Below are positions 27,415 to 35,677 of a DNA stretch of 64,000 bases, piece by piece. Position numbers and translations under genes: made by a program. Position 1 is the first letter of the stretch; the number at the start of each line of letters is the position of its first letter. The notes beneath the pieces were generated by a model. The model saw only the letters and a list, made by a program, of their open reading frames with translations, made no database searches and was not told the DNA's origin. Source of the DNA: Clostridiales bacterium (GTDB taxonomy: Bacteria > Bacillota > Clostridia > Christensenellales > UBA1242); the NCBI GenBank assembly GCA_918292005.1, contig CAKJZJ010000004.1:33264-97263 (forward strand), written 5' to 3'.

Positions 27415-28143
27415 ATGAGTATTGAATTAGCGATTGCTTTGATATTGGCATTTATAATGATATACATTTTTTTAATCAATGTATATTCTATCCTTTTTAG
27501 ATTGACTGGATTGACGAAAATAAAAGCCAGATTTCAGGCAATTTCCTTATTAACTAATAGTGGATATACTACTAGCGAATCGGAAATAATTACTACAAAT
27601 CATATGAGAAGAAATATAGCAATAGCATCGATGCTAACTGGTTATATTTTTTCGGTAGTTATTGTTTCTTTGGTTCTCAATCTTATCAATGCAGTTAGTT
27701 CTAATAGTCATCAAATTCGTTATGTATTTATATTTATTGCATTTGGCATCTTTATAGTTATTCTAATATTGTTTAAAATTCCTTTTATCAAAAGACCATT
27801 CGAAAGGTTGATTGAGAGAATTGGTTTGAAAATCATTAATAAAGATGGCAAAATGAATATTATGACATTGCTAGACAGCTATGGTAGTGAAGCAATTGTG
27901 CAGATTACACTTAATTATGTTCCAAAGGTTTTGAAGGATAAACCCTTGATTGATTTGAAGCTCCGTGATGATTACAATATAAATATGCTTATGTTAAAAG
28001 TAAATGGTGTGGCTAAAGAAATAACAAAGAATACAGTATTAAACGATGGAGATATTATAATAGTTTTTGGACCACTCCAAAGTATAAAAAGATTATTTAT
28101 TGGTTGGGAACAAATAAAAAGGGGAAAAGAAGAACAGAAATAA
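27415..28143 (+). CDS. membrane protein with C-terminal TrkA-C/RCK-C domain
   Basis: The 242-residue protein has three or four N-terminal membrane helices, then a cytoplasmic RCK_C-like domain (about 165-235: QITLNYVPKVLKDKPLIDL, and NDGDIIIVFGP). RCK_C domains bind small ligands such as c-di-AMP and gate transporters. No pore sequence was recognised, so it may be a regulator or an unusual transporter. The ATG at 27415 follows GGAGG by 5 bases. TATAAT at 27378-27383 suggests its own promoter. Confidence 0.78.
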   Translation: MSIELAIALILAFIMIYIFLINVYSILFRLTGLTKIKARFQAISLLTNSGYTTSESEIITTNHMRRNIAIASMLTGYIFSVVIVSLVLNLINAVSSNSHQIRYVFIFIAFGIFIVILILFKIPFIKRPFERLIERIGLKIINKDGKMNIMTLLDSYGSEAIVQITLNYVPKVLKDKPLIDLKLRDDYNINMLMLKVNGVAKEITKNTVLNDGDIIIVFGPLQSIKRLFIGWEQIKRGKEEQK

Positions 28144-28145
28144 AA

Positions 28146-28168
28146 AAGCGACCAAGAAGGTCGTTTTT
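28146..28168. terminator. bidirectional terminator
   Basis: Stem CGACC/GGTCG with an AAGAA loop has A-rich and T-rich flanks and lies between convergent genes. Confidence 0.75.
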
Positions 28169-28175
28169 ATTTATA

Positions 28176-28847
28176 CTACATAATATTATCTGGTGTGTTT
28201 TTATCTAGGGCATGATCTATTGCATATTTAATGTCATCTATTGCATCACGAAATCTCAGTCTTGTGTAGTAATCGCCACCACCAATAATTTTTGCGTTCT
28301 CATTATTTACTACTATTTTTGTAGATAGGGGAGTAACGAATGGGTTTTCTGGTGTTTTTAATATTCTGTCCAAATCGGATTCTGGATATGGATTCCATTG
28401 ATTAGGATATAATTCTATTCCACAATCCTTAAAATGTTTTTCAAAAATTGCATTTAAAAAGAATTTTAAATCATCGGGTTTACTAGTGAGAACTAGTGTT
28501 TTTTCGCTGGGTATTTCTGTAGTTTTATCAGGTGCATATCTCTTACCTTGCTCAAAATATATTGCATTTTGATATAATTCAGATAAATATTGATCCATAT
28601 TTCGCAATAATTTTTCGTAACTCAATAATTCCATTTTTGGAGTTTTAAGTTTAATTGTATAAGAATTATTAGCGATAGATATTAATCGATCAGACAATGT
28701 CTTTAGAAGTTCAGTATCTGATGTAATAACCGCTATGCCATTATTTCTATCTTCAAAACCACGACATGTATCTTTACTTAATAAAGATCGAAGTGCATTT
28801 GAAAATAATTTTTGTGTATCATCTTTATCTCTAAAATTATTAAACAT
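28176..28847 (-). CDS. hypothetical protein, 223 aa (second gene of orphan pair)
   Basis: The protein is not recognised. It is soluble, mixed alpha/beta in appearance, with no metal motif or membrane helix. The ribosome site AGGAG contains the stop codon of the upstream gene (12 bases between genes), so the two are co-transcribed. It could be an accessory function brought in near the tRNA cluster. Confidence 0.65.
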   Translation of the reverse strand: MFNNFRDKDDTQKLFSNALRSLLSKDTCRGFEDRNNGIAVITSDTELLKTLSDRLISIANNSYTIKLKTPKMELLSYEKLLRNMDQYLSELYQNAIYFEQGKRYAPDKTTEIPSEKTLVLTSKPDDLKFFLNAIFEKHFKDCGIELYPNQWNPYPESDLDRILKTPENPFVTPLSTKIVVNNENAKIIGGGDYYTRLRFRDAIDDIKYAIDHALDKNTPDNIM

Positions 28848-28859
28848 AATTACAAACTC

Positions 28860-29564
28860 CTAAAGTTCTTTTTCATCTTCATTGTCTGTAATTGTTTTGC
28901 TATTATGCAAGTGTTTGTATGCTTCTAGATCTGGTTTTACATCTTTTGGATTTATTGGTTTAAAACTATTGCATAGAGCTGCATATACTAAATCTTTACC
29001 ATAATCTCTACCAACAGCACGAATTATTTCTTGTTGACCATTATATATTATTGGTTTTGCAATGTATTTCAGTAGCTTATTTTGTGCAGAATTTCCTGGT
29101 ACTCTACATAGTACACAACGATCAGGTTCAGCAAAATGATGAGCATATTCTGACATCTCTTTAAATAATGGGTTTTTATAAATAATATTTTTAGGATTAT
29201 TTGTTTCAACAATTTTATCAACTATAAAAGAATAAATACTTGGGTGAAAATCTGTATCATAAAGAGTAAAAGTGTCGTGTATCCATTTATGAATTTCACC
29301 ATTTGATTGGTTGTACTTGGATTCAAGTATTTGACCTAAAAATACTTTTATAACTAGTTCTTCTGATCTATACATTCCAGTTCTATTTTCAATGCTTTCT
29401 ATATAACCATCTGTTGTATAATGTGCACCTTGAGGATTTACGCCAGAAATGGTTACTAGTGTACCATTACCAATATAGTGTTTTAATGCTTTTTTTGCCT
29501 CATATTCTACTTTTCCAGGTGTATATATAACTTCTTCCCCATTAATGATTTTTTTTGCAAACAT
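28860..29564 (-). CDS. hypothetical protein, 234 aa (first gene of orphan pair)
   Basis: The family is not recognised. The N-terminal part (FAKKIINGEEVIYTPGKVEY and LVTISGVN) looks like a small beta-rich domain. A single CVLC motif lies in the middle and the C-terminal tail is acidic. The ATG at 29564 is 9 bases from GGAG. An upstream in-frame start at 29579 overlaps the ribosome site and is unlikely. A strong promoter precedes it. Confidence 0.65.
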   Translation of the reverse strand: MFAKKIINGEEVIYTPGKVEYEAKKALKHYIGNGTLVTISGVNPQGAHYTTDGYIESIENRTGMYRSEELVIKVFLGQILESKYNQSNGEIHKWIHDTFTLYDTDFHPSIYSFIVDKIVETNNPKNIIYKNPLFKEMSEYAHHFAEPDRCVLCRVPGNSAQNKLLKYIAKPIIYNGQQEIIRAVGRDYGKDLVYAALCNSFKPINPKDVKPDLEAYKHLHNSKTITDNEDEKEL

Positions 29565-29596
29565 AATATTTATCTCCATATAAAAATCTTACGTAG

Positions 29597-29624
29597 ATTA
29601 TATCATTAAAATATGTTTTGTCAA
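29597..29624 (-). promoter_or_regulatory. promoter of the orphan gene pair
   Basis: On the minus strand TTGACA (29619-29624) and TATAAT (29597-29602) are 16 bases apart, both perfect consensus. Confidence 0.82.
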
Positions 29625-29640
29625 TACCTAAAGATTTGGG

Positions 29641-29690
29641 GAGTGGGGGTTAATAGATGAAATCTATTGCAGACATAGTCTGCCAAGTCC
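29641..29690 (+). other. split tRNA-Leu T-arm copy carrying two hairpins (element C)
   Basis: GTGGGGGTT (29643-29651) and CAAGTCC (29684-29690) are the two halves of the T-arm of the neighbouring tRNA-Leu. The 32 bases between them are exactly two perfect hairpins back to back (652-658 with 662-668, loop GAA; 669-674 with 678-683, loop ATA; add 29000). The copy is in the opposite orientation to the tRNA-Leu gene. A read-through transcript of the tRNA unit would therefore carry a sequence complementary to its own tRNA-Leu T-arm. It lies just beyond the unit's terminator. Nature unknown. Confidence 0.7.
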
Positions 29691-29700
29691 ATATACAAAC

Positions 29701-29730
29701 AAAAAAAGCAAGCATAAAGCTTGCAATTTT
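29701..29730 (-). terminator. terminator of the six-tRNA unit
   Basis: On the minus strand stem GCAAGC/GCTTGC is followed by seven T. Confidence 0.85.
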
Positions 29731-29813
29731 TGGTGCGGATGAGAGGACTTGAACCCCCACGGTCTCCCACTAGATCCTAAGTCTAGCGCGTCTGCCAGTT
29801 CCGCCACATCCGC
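29731..29813 (-). tRNA. tRNA-Leu (TAG)
   Basis: Class II tRNA with a long variable arm, anticodon loop CTTAGGA and encoded CCA. It is the last gene of the unit. Confidence 0.97.
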
Positions 29814-29816
29814 ATG

Positions 29817-29892
29817 TGGTGACCTATCCGCGATTCGAACGCGGGACACCATGATTAAAAGTCATGTGCTCTACCTACTGAGCTAATAGGCC
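29817..29892 (-). tRNA. tRNA-Lys (TTT)
   Basis: Cloverleaf with acceptor GGCCTAT/ATAGGTC, anticodon loop CTTTTAA and encoded CCA. Confidence 0.97.
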
Positions 29893-29899
29893 ATATTTT

Positions 29900-29974
29900 T
29901 GGCTGGGGTAGCAGGATTTGAACCTACGGATGCGAGAGTCAAAGTCTCGTGCCTTACCACTTGGCTATACCCCA
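29900..29974 (-). tRNA. tRNA-Gln (TTG)
   Basis: Cloverleaf with anticodon loop CTTTGAC, acceptor TGGGGTA and encoded CCA. Confidence 0.96.
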
Positions 29975-29988
29975 ATAACAAAATAAAA

Positions 29989-30065
29989 TGGGGTGAATAG
30001 TGGGACTCGAACCCACGACTTCCAGAGCCACAATCTGGCGCTCTACCAACTGAACTATATCCACC
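29989..30065 (-). tRNA. tRNA-His (GTG)
   Basis: Anticodon loop TTGTGGC. The extra G at position -1 facing C73, required by HisRS, is encoded at 30065. CCA is encoded. Confidence 0.96.
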
Positions 30066-30076
30066 ATATAAAATAG

Positions 30077-30153
30077 TGGTACGCCAGAAGGGATTCGAAC
30101 CCCCGACACCCGCCTTAGAAGGGCGGTGCTCTATCCAGCTGAGCTACTGGCGC
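30077..30153 (-). tRNA. tRNA-Arg (TCT)
   Basis: Anticodon loop CTTCTAA, acceptor GCGCCAG, encoded CCA. Confidence 0.97.
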
Positions 30154-30172
30154 ACATCTCGCATCAAGTGAT

Positions 30173-30246
30173 TGGAGCGGATGATGGGAATCGGACCCAC
30201 GTGACCAGCTTGGAAGGCTGGGGCTCTACCATTGAGCTACACCCGC
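30173..30246 (-). tRNA. tRNA-Gly (TCC)
   Basis: Anticodon loop CTTCCAA, acceptor GCGGGTG, encoded CCA. It is the first gene of the unit. Confidence 0.97.
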
Positions 30247-30273
30247 ACATCTATTTACACAAAACGCATTGTT

Positions 30274-30302
30274 ATGATATCATTGTTGTGTCTTCTTGTC
30301 AA
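30274..30302 (-). promoter_or_regulatory. promoter of the six-tRNA unit
   Basis: Minus-strand TTGACA (30297-30302) and TATCAT (30274-30279) are 17 bases apart, 28 bases before tRNA-Gly. The rest of the 30247-30544 spacer holds AT-rich sequence that must contain the divergent promoter of the ABC transporter; nothing else was recognised. Confidence 0.8.
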
Positions 30303-30544
30303 CAATTTTTATAAAAAAATATTTGTAATATTACTACTTAACTAGGTGTGTTACGATACATTATTGTATTTATAATTAATTTATTATGAGTAACTTGTGT
30401 CTACGATAAATATGTGTTAAAATTAACTCTAAGTGAATAAACTTGGATTTCGAATTATCAATATTTGAGATTCACAAAGTAAGTATTATATTATAGAACT
30501 TAATTTTATCAATAATCATAATAATCATAAGAAAGGAAAGCAAA

Positions 30545-33157
30545 ATGATACAGATAAAGAATATAGTAAAGAATTATTTGTCCGGTGAAAATGAAGTACA
30601 TGCATTAAAAGATGTAAGTATTAATTTTCGTAATAGTGAGTTTGTATCTATTCTAGGACCATCTGGTTGTGGAAAAACAACACTACTAAATATAATTGGT
30701 GGGCTAGATAAGTATACATCTGGTGATATTATTATTAATGGTGTATCAACTAAAGAGTATAAGGATAAAAACTGGGATGCATACCGTAATCATTATATTG
30801 GCTTTGTTTTTCAGTCATATAATCTTATCTCACATTTGACAATATTGGAAAATGTTGAATTGTCTCTTAGTATAGCAGGACTTAGTGCTAGTGAAAAACG
30901 TAAAAAGGCAATAAAAGCACTGAAAGAAGTTGGTTTGCAGGATCAAATGAAAAAGAAGCCAAACCAATTATCTGGTGGTCAAATGCAGAGAGTGGCTATT
31001 GCTAGAGCAATAGTAAATGAGCCTAAGATTATTCTTGCAGATGAACCAACTGGTGCACTAGATAGTGAAACTAGTATTCAAGTTATGGATATTCTAAAAA
31101 AAGTATCGGAAAAATACTTGGTTATTATGGTTACTCACAACGAGATTCTCGCAGAAAGGTATTCGAATAGAATTATTAGTATTTTGGATGGTAAACTAAT
31201 AGGCGATACCAATCCATATAATCCTAGTGAAGATGAAGTAAGTGTAGATAAAGATTCTCATGAAAAGAGTGATATAAAAGAACAAGAACGTAAGAAAAAG
31301 AAAAAATTAAAATCTGCCATGAGTTATTTTACTGCATTTATGCTATCTTTGAAAAATTTATGGTCCAAAAAGGGTAAGACCATAATTGAGAGTTTGGCAG
31401 GCTCTATTGGTATTATTGGTATAGCATTGGTTTTGGCTGTAAGTACTGGACTAAATACATATGTTGCGAATATGCAATCATCTACACTTAGTGCATATCC
31501 AATAACAATTGGTGCCGTGGCTATTGATTATGATGCACTTACTAATTATTTTTCAAATAGAAATACTACTCATAGTGAAATAGATAAAGAAACGCAACTC
31601 AGTACGTATAGCATTACTAATATGTTATTAAATTTCGGTAATTTCAATTTTTTGAATAAAGAATTCAATGATTATCTAGATAAATACGTAAATAAAGATA
31701 ATTCTAAACCAGAAGATAAAAAAGAATTAACATCATTCCAGAGAAACTATAACTTAAATATGCAAGTTCTAACTGAATACAAAGGTATTGTAATGCCAGT
31801 ATTTACTAAAAATCAAACAAGCAGTATGAGTGGAACGACAACAGGTTCTTCATTTAGTGAAGGGATATCTAATAAAGATTTTATATTAGAGAATTATGAT
31901 GTGTTGGGTGGGGAGACTGCACATTATCCTGCAAACAAAAATGAAGTTGCATTAGTGGTGTCTAAAGACAATACTATTGCTATGGAAGTATTGGCATCTC
32001 TAGGTATTGATACACCAACACCAGAAGATACCGACAAGGCTACGACAATGGATATCTCTACTATCATTGGCAAAGAATATAGATTTTTAAGGGCAAATGA
32101 TTACTTTAAACAAACTAGTACAGATCCGGTTGAATTTGAAGTAGAAAACTTATCATTAGAACCATCTAATATGTCTAATTTGAGAAATATATATAATTCT
32201 TATGCTGATGATGATCATAATGATAATAAACTAAGGATTACATGTATCCTAAGGCCAAAAGAAGACTCTGTAGGCGAATTGTTACGTACTAATAGCATTA
32301 TGTATTTACCAGAATTGGGGGAATATTTACGTGCTGATGCAAAAGCATCTAATATTGCAATAGAGACATTAAAATTGGGACTCACAGACAATTTTTATTT
32401 GCCATATGTTTTGGAAATAAGTGAACTATCTATGTTTGTGAGTGACCCAGATGCTGCAGCATCATTCTTTAAATATGAAACTGCAGAACAAATTATAAAT
32501 GTAACAAATACCCAATATAAATTGAATTTGACCAAAGATGATGCTATACAAATGGCATTACAGATGGTGGGTGCTAGTGATATTCCTACTTCAGTGTCTT
32601 TCTATACTAATAGTTTTGATGGTAAAAAGAATGTAATTAATTACATTAATGATTGGAATAAGGTAGAGCATGATGCAAATAATAAAATCGTGTATACCGA
32701 TGCAACAGGATTTTTAACCGAAACATTGGGTATGTTGATAGACATAATCTCGTATGTACTAATAGCATTTGCTGCAATATCATTGGTGGTAAGTTCTGTA
32801 ATGATAGGTATTATTACATACTCATCTGTAATCGAGAGAACAAAAGAAATAGGTGTATTACGTTCTATTGGTGCTAGAAAAAAAGATATATCTAGGATAT
32901 TCAATAGTGAGACAATACTAATAGGATTCTTTGCGGGACTACTTGGCGTCTTGATTAGTTGGATACTGACTTTCCCAATAAGTGCTATTATAAAGGCAGT
33001 GGCAGGTGGTAGTATTACTACTAGTATGGCTATACTAAAATTTAGTGATGCAGCTGTACTAGTATTAATTAGTACTATTTTAACAACATTGGCTGGTACA
33101 GTGCCTGCAATGTTGGCATCCAAGAAAGATCCTGTGAAATGTTTGAGAACGGAATAA
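30545..33157 (+). CDS. fused ABC transporter ATPase and FtsX-type permease
   Basis: The 870-residue protein is of MacB/LolCDE type. The ATPase domain has Walker A GPSGCGKT (38-45), signature LSGGQ (142-146) and Walker B ILADEPTGAL. A charged linker leads to a first helix near 285-305. A large extracellular domain of about 420 residues follows, then three C-terminal helices with the FtsX signature ERTKEIGVLRSIGARKKDI. Such mechanotransmission transporters act on lipoproteins, peptides or cell-wall enzymes rather than as classic pumps. AAGGAAAG precedes the ATG. No two-component genes adjoin it, so the substrate is open. Confidence 0.92.
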   Translation: MIQIKNIVKNYLSGENEVHALKDVSINFRNSEFVSILGPSGCGKTTLLNIIGGLDKYTSGDIIINGVSTKEYKDKNWDAYRNHYIGFVFQSYNLISHLTILENVELSLSIAGLSASEKRKKAIKALKEVGLQDQMKKKPNQLSGGQMQRVAIARAIVNEPKIILADEPTGALDSETSIQVMDILKKVSEKYLVIMVTHNEILAERYSNRIISILDGKLIGDTNPYNPSEDEVSVDKDSHEKSDIKEQERKKKKKLKSAMSYFTAFMLSLKNLWSKKGKTIIESLAGSIGIIGIALVLAVSTGLNTYVANMQSSTLSAYPITIGAVAIDYDALTNYFSNRNTTHSEIDKETQLSTYSITNMLLNFGNFNFLNKEFNDYLDKYVNKDNSKPEDKKELTSFQRNYNLNMQVLTEYKGIVMPVFTKNQTSSMSGTTTGSSFSEGISNKDFILENYDVLGGETAHYPANKNEVALVVSKDNTIAMEVLASLGIDTPTPEDTDKATTMDISTIIGKEYRFLRANDYFKQTSTDPVEFEVENLSLEPSNMSNLRNIYNSYADDDHNDNKLRITCILRPKEDSVGELLRTNSIMYLPELGEYLRADAKASNIAIETLKLGLTDNFYLPYVLEISELSMFVSDPDAAASFFKYETAEQIINVTNTQYKLNLTKDDAIQMALQMVGASDIPTSVSFYTNSFDGKKNVINYINDWNKVEHDANNKIVYTDATGFLTETLGMLIDIISYVLIAFAAISLVVSSVMIGIITYSSVIERTKEIGVLRSIGARKKDISRIFNSETILIGFFAGLLGVLISWILTFPISAIIKAVAGGSITTSMAILKFSDAAVLVLISTILTTLAGTVPAMLASKKDPVKCLRTE

Positions 33158-33195
33158 TGCAGATATTTAAAAATTGAATAAATTGTTTTATAATC

Positions 33196-33224
33196 TTGAC
33201 AAGTGTAAGGAATTATTATATACT
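33196..33224 (+). promoter_or_regulatory. promoter of tRNA-Lys (CTT)
   Basis: TTGACA (33196-33201) and TATACT (33219-33224) with a 17-base spacer. Confidence 0.85.
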
Positions 33225-33238
33225 TACACTTGTTATAT

Positions 33239-33314
33239 GGATCATTAGCTCAGTTGGTAGAGCACCTGACTCTTAATCAGGGTGTCCAGGGTTCGAGTCC
33301 CTGATGATCCACCA
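33239..33314 (+). tRNA. tRNA-Lys (CTT)
   Basis: Cloverleaf with acceptor GGATCAT/ATGATCC, anticodon loop CTCTTAA and encoded CCA. It is a single-gene unit and lacks any hairpin element downstream. Confidence 0.97.
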
Positions 33315-33320
33315 AAAAAT

Positions 33321-33343
33321 ATGACCGAAAGGTCATTTTTTTG
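33321..33343 (+). terminator. terminator of tRNA-Lys (CTT)
   Basis: Stem ATGACC/GGTCAT with a GAAA loop, followed by T7. Confidence 0.87.
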
Positions 33344-33355
33344 TTTGATAAATAC

Positions 33356-33910
33356 TTATAATATACGTTTAATATTGTTTTTATCTGTGGAAAATAAAGC
33401 GCAATGTGGAATAGGTACGGTGGTTTTATCTAGGAAGTTCCATTCGGTATTATTGATGTAATTATGTATGACGCTTATAACATTTCTATGAGTAATGAAT
33501 AGAGTATCGTTTGAATTTTTAATTGTGTCATTATAGTATTTTATAATTCTATTTTGAAATTCCCCCAGGGTTTCTCCTTCGGGATATTTAAAGTTTTTAT
33601 TCAAATAGTCGGTAGCTTTGGTTGGAAACAACTGATCAATCTCTTGATATGTTTTTCCAGATGCAATGCCTGCATTGAATTCTCTGAGTTTGTCTGTGTA
33701 GGTAATATGCAAATTTAGTTTTTGATTGATAATTTCGGCAGTTTCTTTGGCTCTTTGGAGATCGCTGCATACTATTTGTTTGATGTTTAGTTTGGCTAAT
33801 GCATTTGCTGTGGTATTGGCAAGTATTATACCTTCTTCGGTGAGTGGTGCTTGACTCCATCCACCTTTTTTTGTATTATCATCGATGCTATGTCTAAGTA
33901 AATAATTCAT
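33356..33910 (-). CDS. histidine phosphatase family protein
   Basis: The 184-residue protein has the phosphoglycerate-mutase-like fold signs: the RH motif LLRHSIDDN, VCSDLQRAKETAEI, the acid REFNAGI and the second histidine in FITHRNVI. Members remove phosphate from small metabolites, including nucleotides. It is the last gene of the minus-strand nucleotide cluster, 3 bases after the dCTP deaminase paralog, so it may act on deoxynucleotides. This is inferred. Confidence 0.85.
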   Translation of the reverse strand: MNYLLRHSIDDNTKKGGWSQAPLTEEGIILANTTANALAKLNIKQIVCSDLQRAKETAEIINQKLNLHITYTDKLREFNAGIASGKTYQEIDQLFPTKATDYLNKNFKYPEGETLGEFQNRIIKYYNDTIKNSNDTLFITHRNVISVIHNYINNTEWNFLDKTTVPIPHCALFSTDKNNIKRIL

Positions 33911-33913
33911 ATG

Positions 33914-34441
33914 TTACTCCTTACTCTTAAAGTCAATATAGACTTTACTTTCTTGTGGACCAATACTATTCTGATATTTACCATTGTATAGTTTGATTTT
34001 GCCAGTTGGTTTCCAGAACATGACTTGTCCTAATTGCATACCTTTGTATATTCTAACTGGTTGGACTGAGTGCATCTGAAATGTTAGATTACCTTTAAAT
34101 CCAATGTCAACGAGATCTGCTGTAATTTGTACAAATAGTCCTAGTCTGCCTGTTGAACTTCGGCCAGTGATGGTGGGGACATAGTGATCACTTCCAATTA
34201 TTTCTTTTGTAAAGCCTAAATATACTTTGTCTGGTTCAATTATAATACCTTTGTCTGGTATTGGTATTGTTTTTGTTTTTAATTCCATTTTGCTATCTAA
34301 TATATCATCTGTGTAGACTTTGACATAGTCGCCTAGTGTTACATTGTAGCTATTAGGATTTACATTTATTATATCAAATGGTTCAATCGTAATCCTATTA
34401 TTTCTGACTTGTTTTGTTATTTCTTTACCAGTTAATATCAT
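33914..34441 (-). CDS. dCTP deaminase-like protein with altered active site
   Basis: The 175-residue protein belongs to the dCTP deaminase/dUTPase fold: NPNSYNVTLGDYV, GRSSTGRLGLFVQITADLVD and GFKGNLTFQMHSVQP. Known Dcd enzymes have a glutamate in the TLEL/VLEF position (E138 in E. coli) that catalyses deamination. Here it is glutamine 122. The aspartate of the DxG motif (D112) is kept. Its ATG overlaps the stop of the paralog by four bases. It may be inactive alone, act as dUTPase, or pair with the paralog. Confidence 0.85.
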   Translation of the reverse strand: MILTGKEITKQVRNNRITIEPFDIINVNPNSYNVTLGDYVKVYTDDILDSKMELKTKTIPIPDKGIIIEPDKVYLGFTKEIIGSDHYVPTITGRSSTGRLGLFVQITADLVDIGFKGNLTFQMHSVQPVRIYKGMQLGQVMFWKPTGKIKLYNGKYQNSIGPQESKVYIDFKSKE

Positions 34442-34962
34442 AATACCTCTTTATAAAATTTACTTATTTGTGGTCTTTGATAATTTTTGTATTCTCCATT
34501 TACATAATTAATTTTTCTATTTCCTTTGGTTTTCCAGAAAGTTACTTGGCCTATTTTCATTAATGGATACACTCGTAATGGTTGTACTGTGTGTAATTCC
34601 AAAGTCCAAGAGTGATATGTTCCTACATGTCCAAGTGGAGCAGTTATTTGTAGAAAAAGTCCAAGGCGACCTATTGAACTACGACCGATTAATTGTGTTA
34701 CAAATTTTTTACTACCGATTTTTTCGAATGTTGAGCCTAAGTATAGTTTACCCGGTTGTAGCACGTATCCTGTTGGTGGAATGTGAATTATTTTAGTTTT
34801 GGGTTTTTGGTGGGCATCTATTTGTATTTGATCGAATTCTATTAGAGTATGTCCTAGACGATAATTGTAACTATTAGGATTGAGTAGGGTGCTAGAATAT
34901 GGGGTAATATTAATATTTTTCTTTTTGACTTGTTTGTCTATTTCTAATTTGGTTAAAATCAT
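34438..34962 (-). CDS. dCTP deaminase-like protein, second paralog
   Basis: The 174-residue paralog aligns with the preceding entry without gaps over most of its length (MILTKLEIDKQ, NPNSYNYRLG, GRSSIGRLGLFLQITAP). It keeps the catalytic glutamate (TLELHTVQPLR, E122), but the usual DxG aspartate is histidine 112. The ATG at 34962 follows AAGG by 6 bases. A longer open frame upstream overlaps the previous gene and lacks a site. The four-base overlap with the other paralog implies coupled translation. Confidence 0.85.
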   Translation of the reverse strand: MILTKLEIDKQVKKKNINITPYSSTLLNPNSYNYRLGHTLIEFDQIQIDAHQKPKTKIIHIPPTGYVLQPGKLYLGSTFEKIGSKKFVTQLIGRSSIGRLGLFLQITAPLGHVGTYHSWTLELHTVQPLRVYPLMKIGQVTFWKTKGNRKINYVNGEYKNYQRPQISKFYKEVL

Positions 34963-34976
34963 ATAATCCTTCTTGT

Positions 34977-35675
34977 TTAGATTTTTGCCCAAGCATCTGG
35001 TGTTCGGAAATCTATAGGTAACAAGTTTAAGTATGAGTCGATTCGGATAATTAATTGAAAATTGTTTTGGCAATCCAAATCTATTAAACGATCTCTAATG
35101 GTGTCTATCATATTGTGAATTTTTTGTGAGAGATAATCTACTGAATAGTAGTCCAAATTATTAATGCTTGCAATTTGTTTGTTAAATTTATTGATGTGGT
35201 AGATAGATGAATAATCATTAGGATATTCAATCTCGATATATGATGAATTTTCTCTGGTATTTATTCCAGGGACATATGACGGAATGAAACTAACTTTATC
35301 AATTGCATCTGTCAGTAAATTTGTAGAAAATTGAGCAATAGCCAATTTGTCAGAGTAATAGTTTTCGCCGTATTTAAATTTGTGACATTCAATACAAAAA
35401 TCAAAGATATCATCAAATTCATCTATTCCTTTCTTTAAGTCATTTATATTATTGAAAAAACGATTATCTTTAAATCTAATATCATTTATGAAATGTTTAT
35501 TAGCACTGCGTTTTAGGAGAAGTGTATCATATTTTTCGGGAATTTTGAGCGAAAGCAGGTCTTTTTTGCTATTGACGAAGAATAAATTAATGCGTGATTT
35601 GTCGAAATAGTATGGAAAATTTTCACTTAAAAATTTTAAACCTAGTACTCTATTGAAAATTAAATTGTTTCTCAT
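34977..35675 (-). CDS. hypothetical protein in nucleotide cluster, 232 aa
   Basis: The protein is not recognised. It is soluble, Asn/Asp/Tyr/Phe-rich, with a CIEC pair near residue 95 and a helix-rich C-terminal half. The ATG at 35675 is 5 bases from GAGG, and that site overlaps the stop codon of the dNMP kinase-like gene, so translation is coupled. Co-occurrence with Dcd and kinase genes suggests a role in nucleotide handling or a phage-related function. Confidence 0.6.
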   Translation of the reverse strand: MRNNLIFNRVLGLKFLSENFPYYFDKSRINLFFVNSKKDLLSLKIPEKYDTLLLKRSANKHFINDIRFKDNRFFNNINDLKKGIDEFDDIFDFCIECHKFKYGENYYSDKLAIAQFSTNLLTDAIDKVSFIPSYVPGINTRENSSYIEIEYPNDYSSIYHINKFNKQIASINNLDYYSVDYLSQKIHNMIDTIRDRLIDLDCQNNFQLIIRIDSYLNLLPIDFRTPDAWAKI

Positions 35676-35677
35676 TT

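Noticed and set aside
29664-29852. Open frame on the minus strand containing DVAELADALDLGSSG
   Set aside because: This is a translation of tRNA-Leu, a frequent false gene in databases.
30126-30314. Open frame on the plus strand containing GADDGNRTHVTSLEGWGS
   Set aside because: This is an antisense translation of tRNA-Gly and has no ribosome site.
34438-35073. Longer N terminus for the second dCTP deaminase paralog
   Set aside because: The extra 37 codons overlap the upstream gene, lack a ribosome site and are not family-like; ATG 34962 has AAGG in place.
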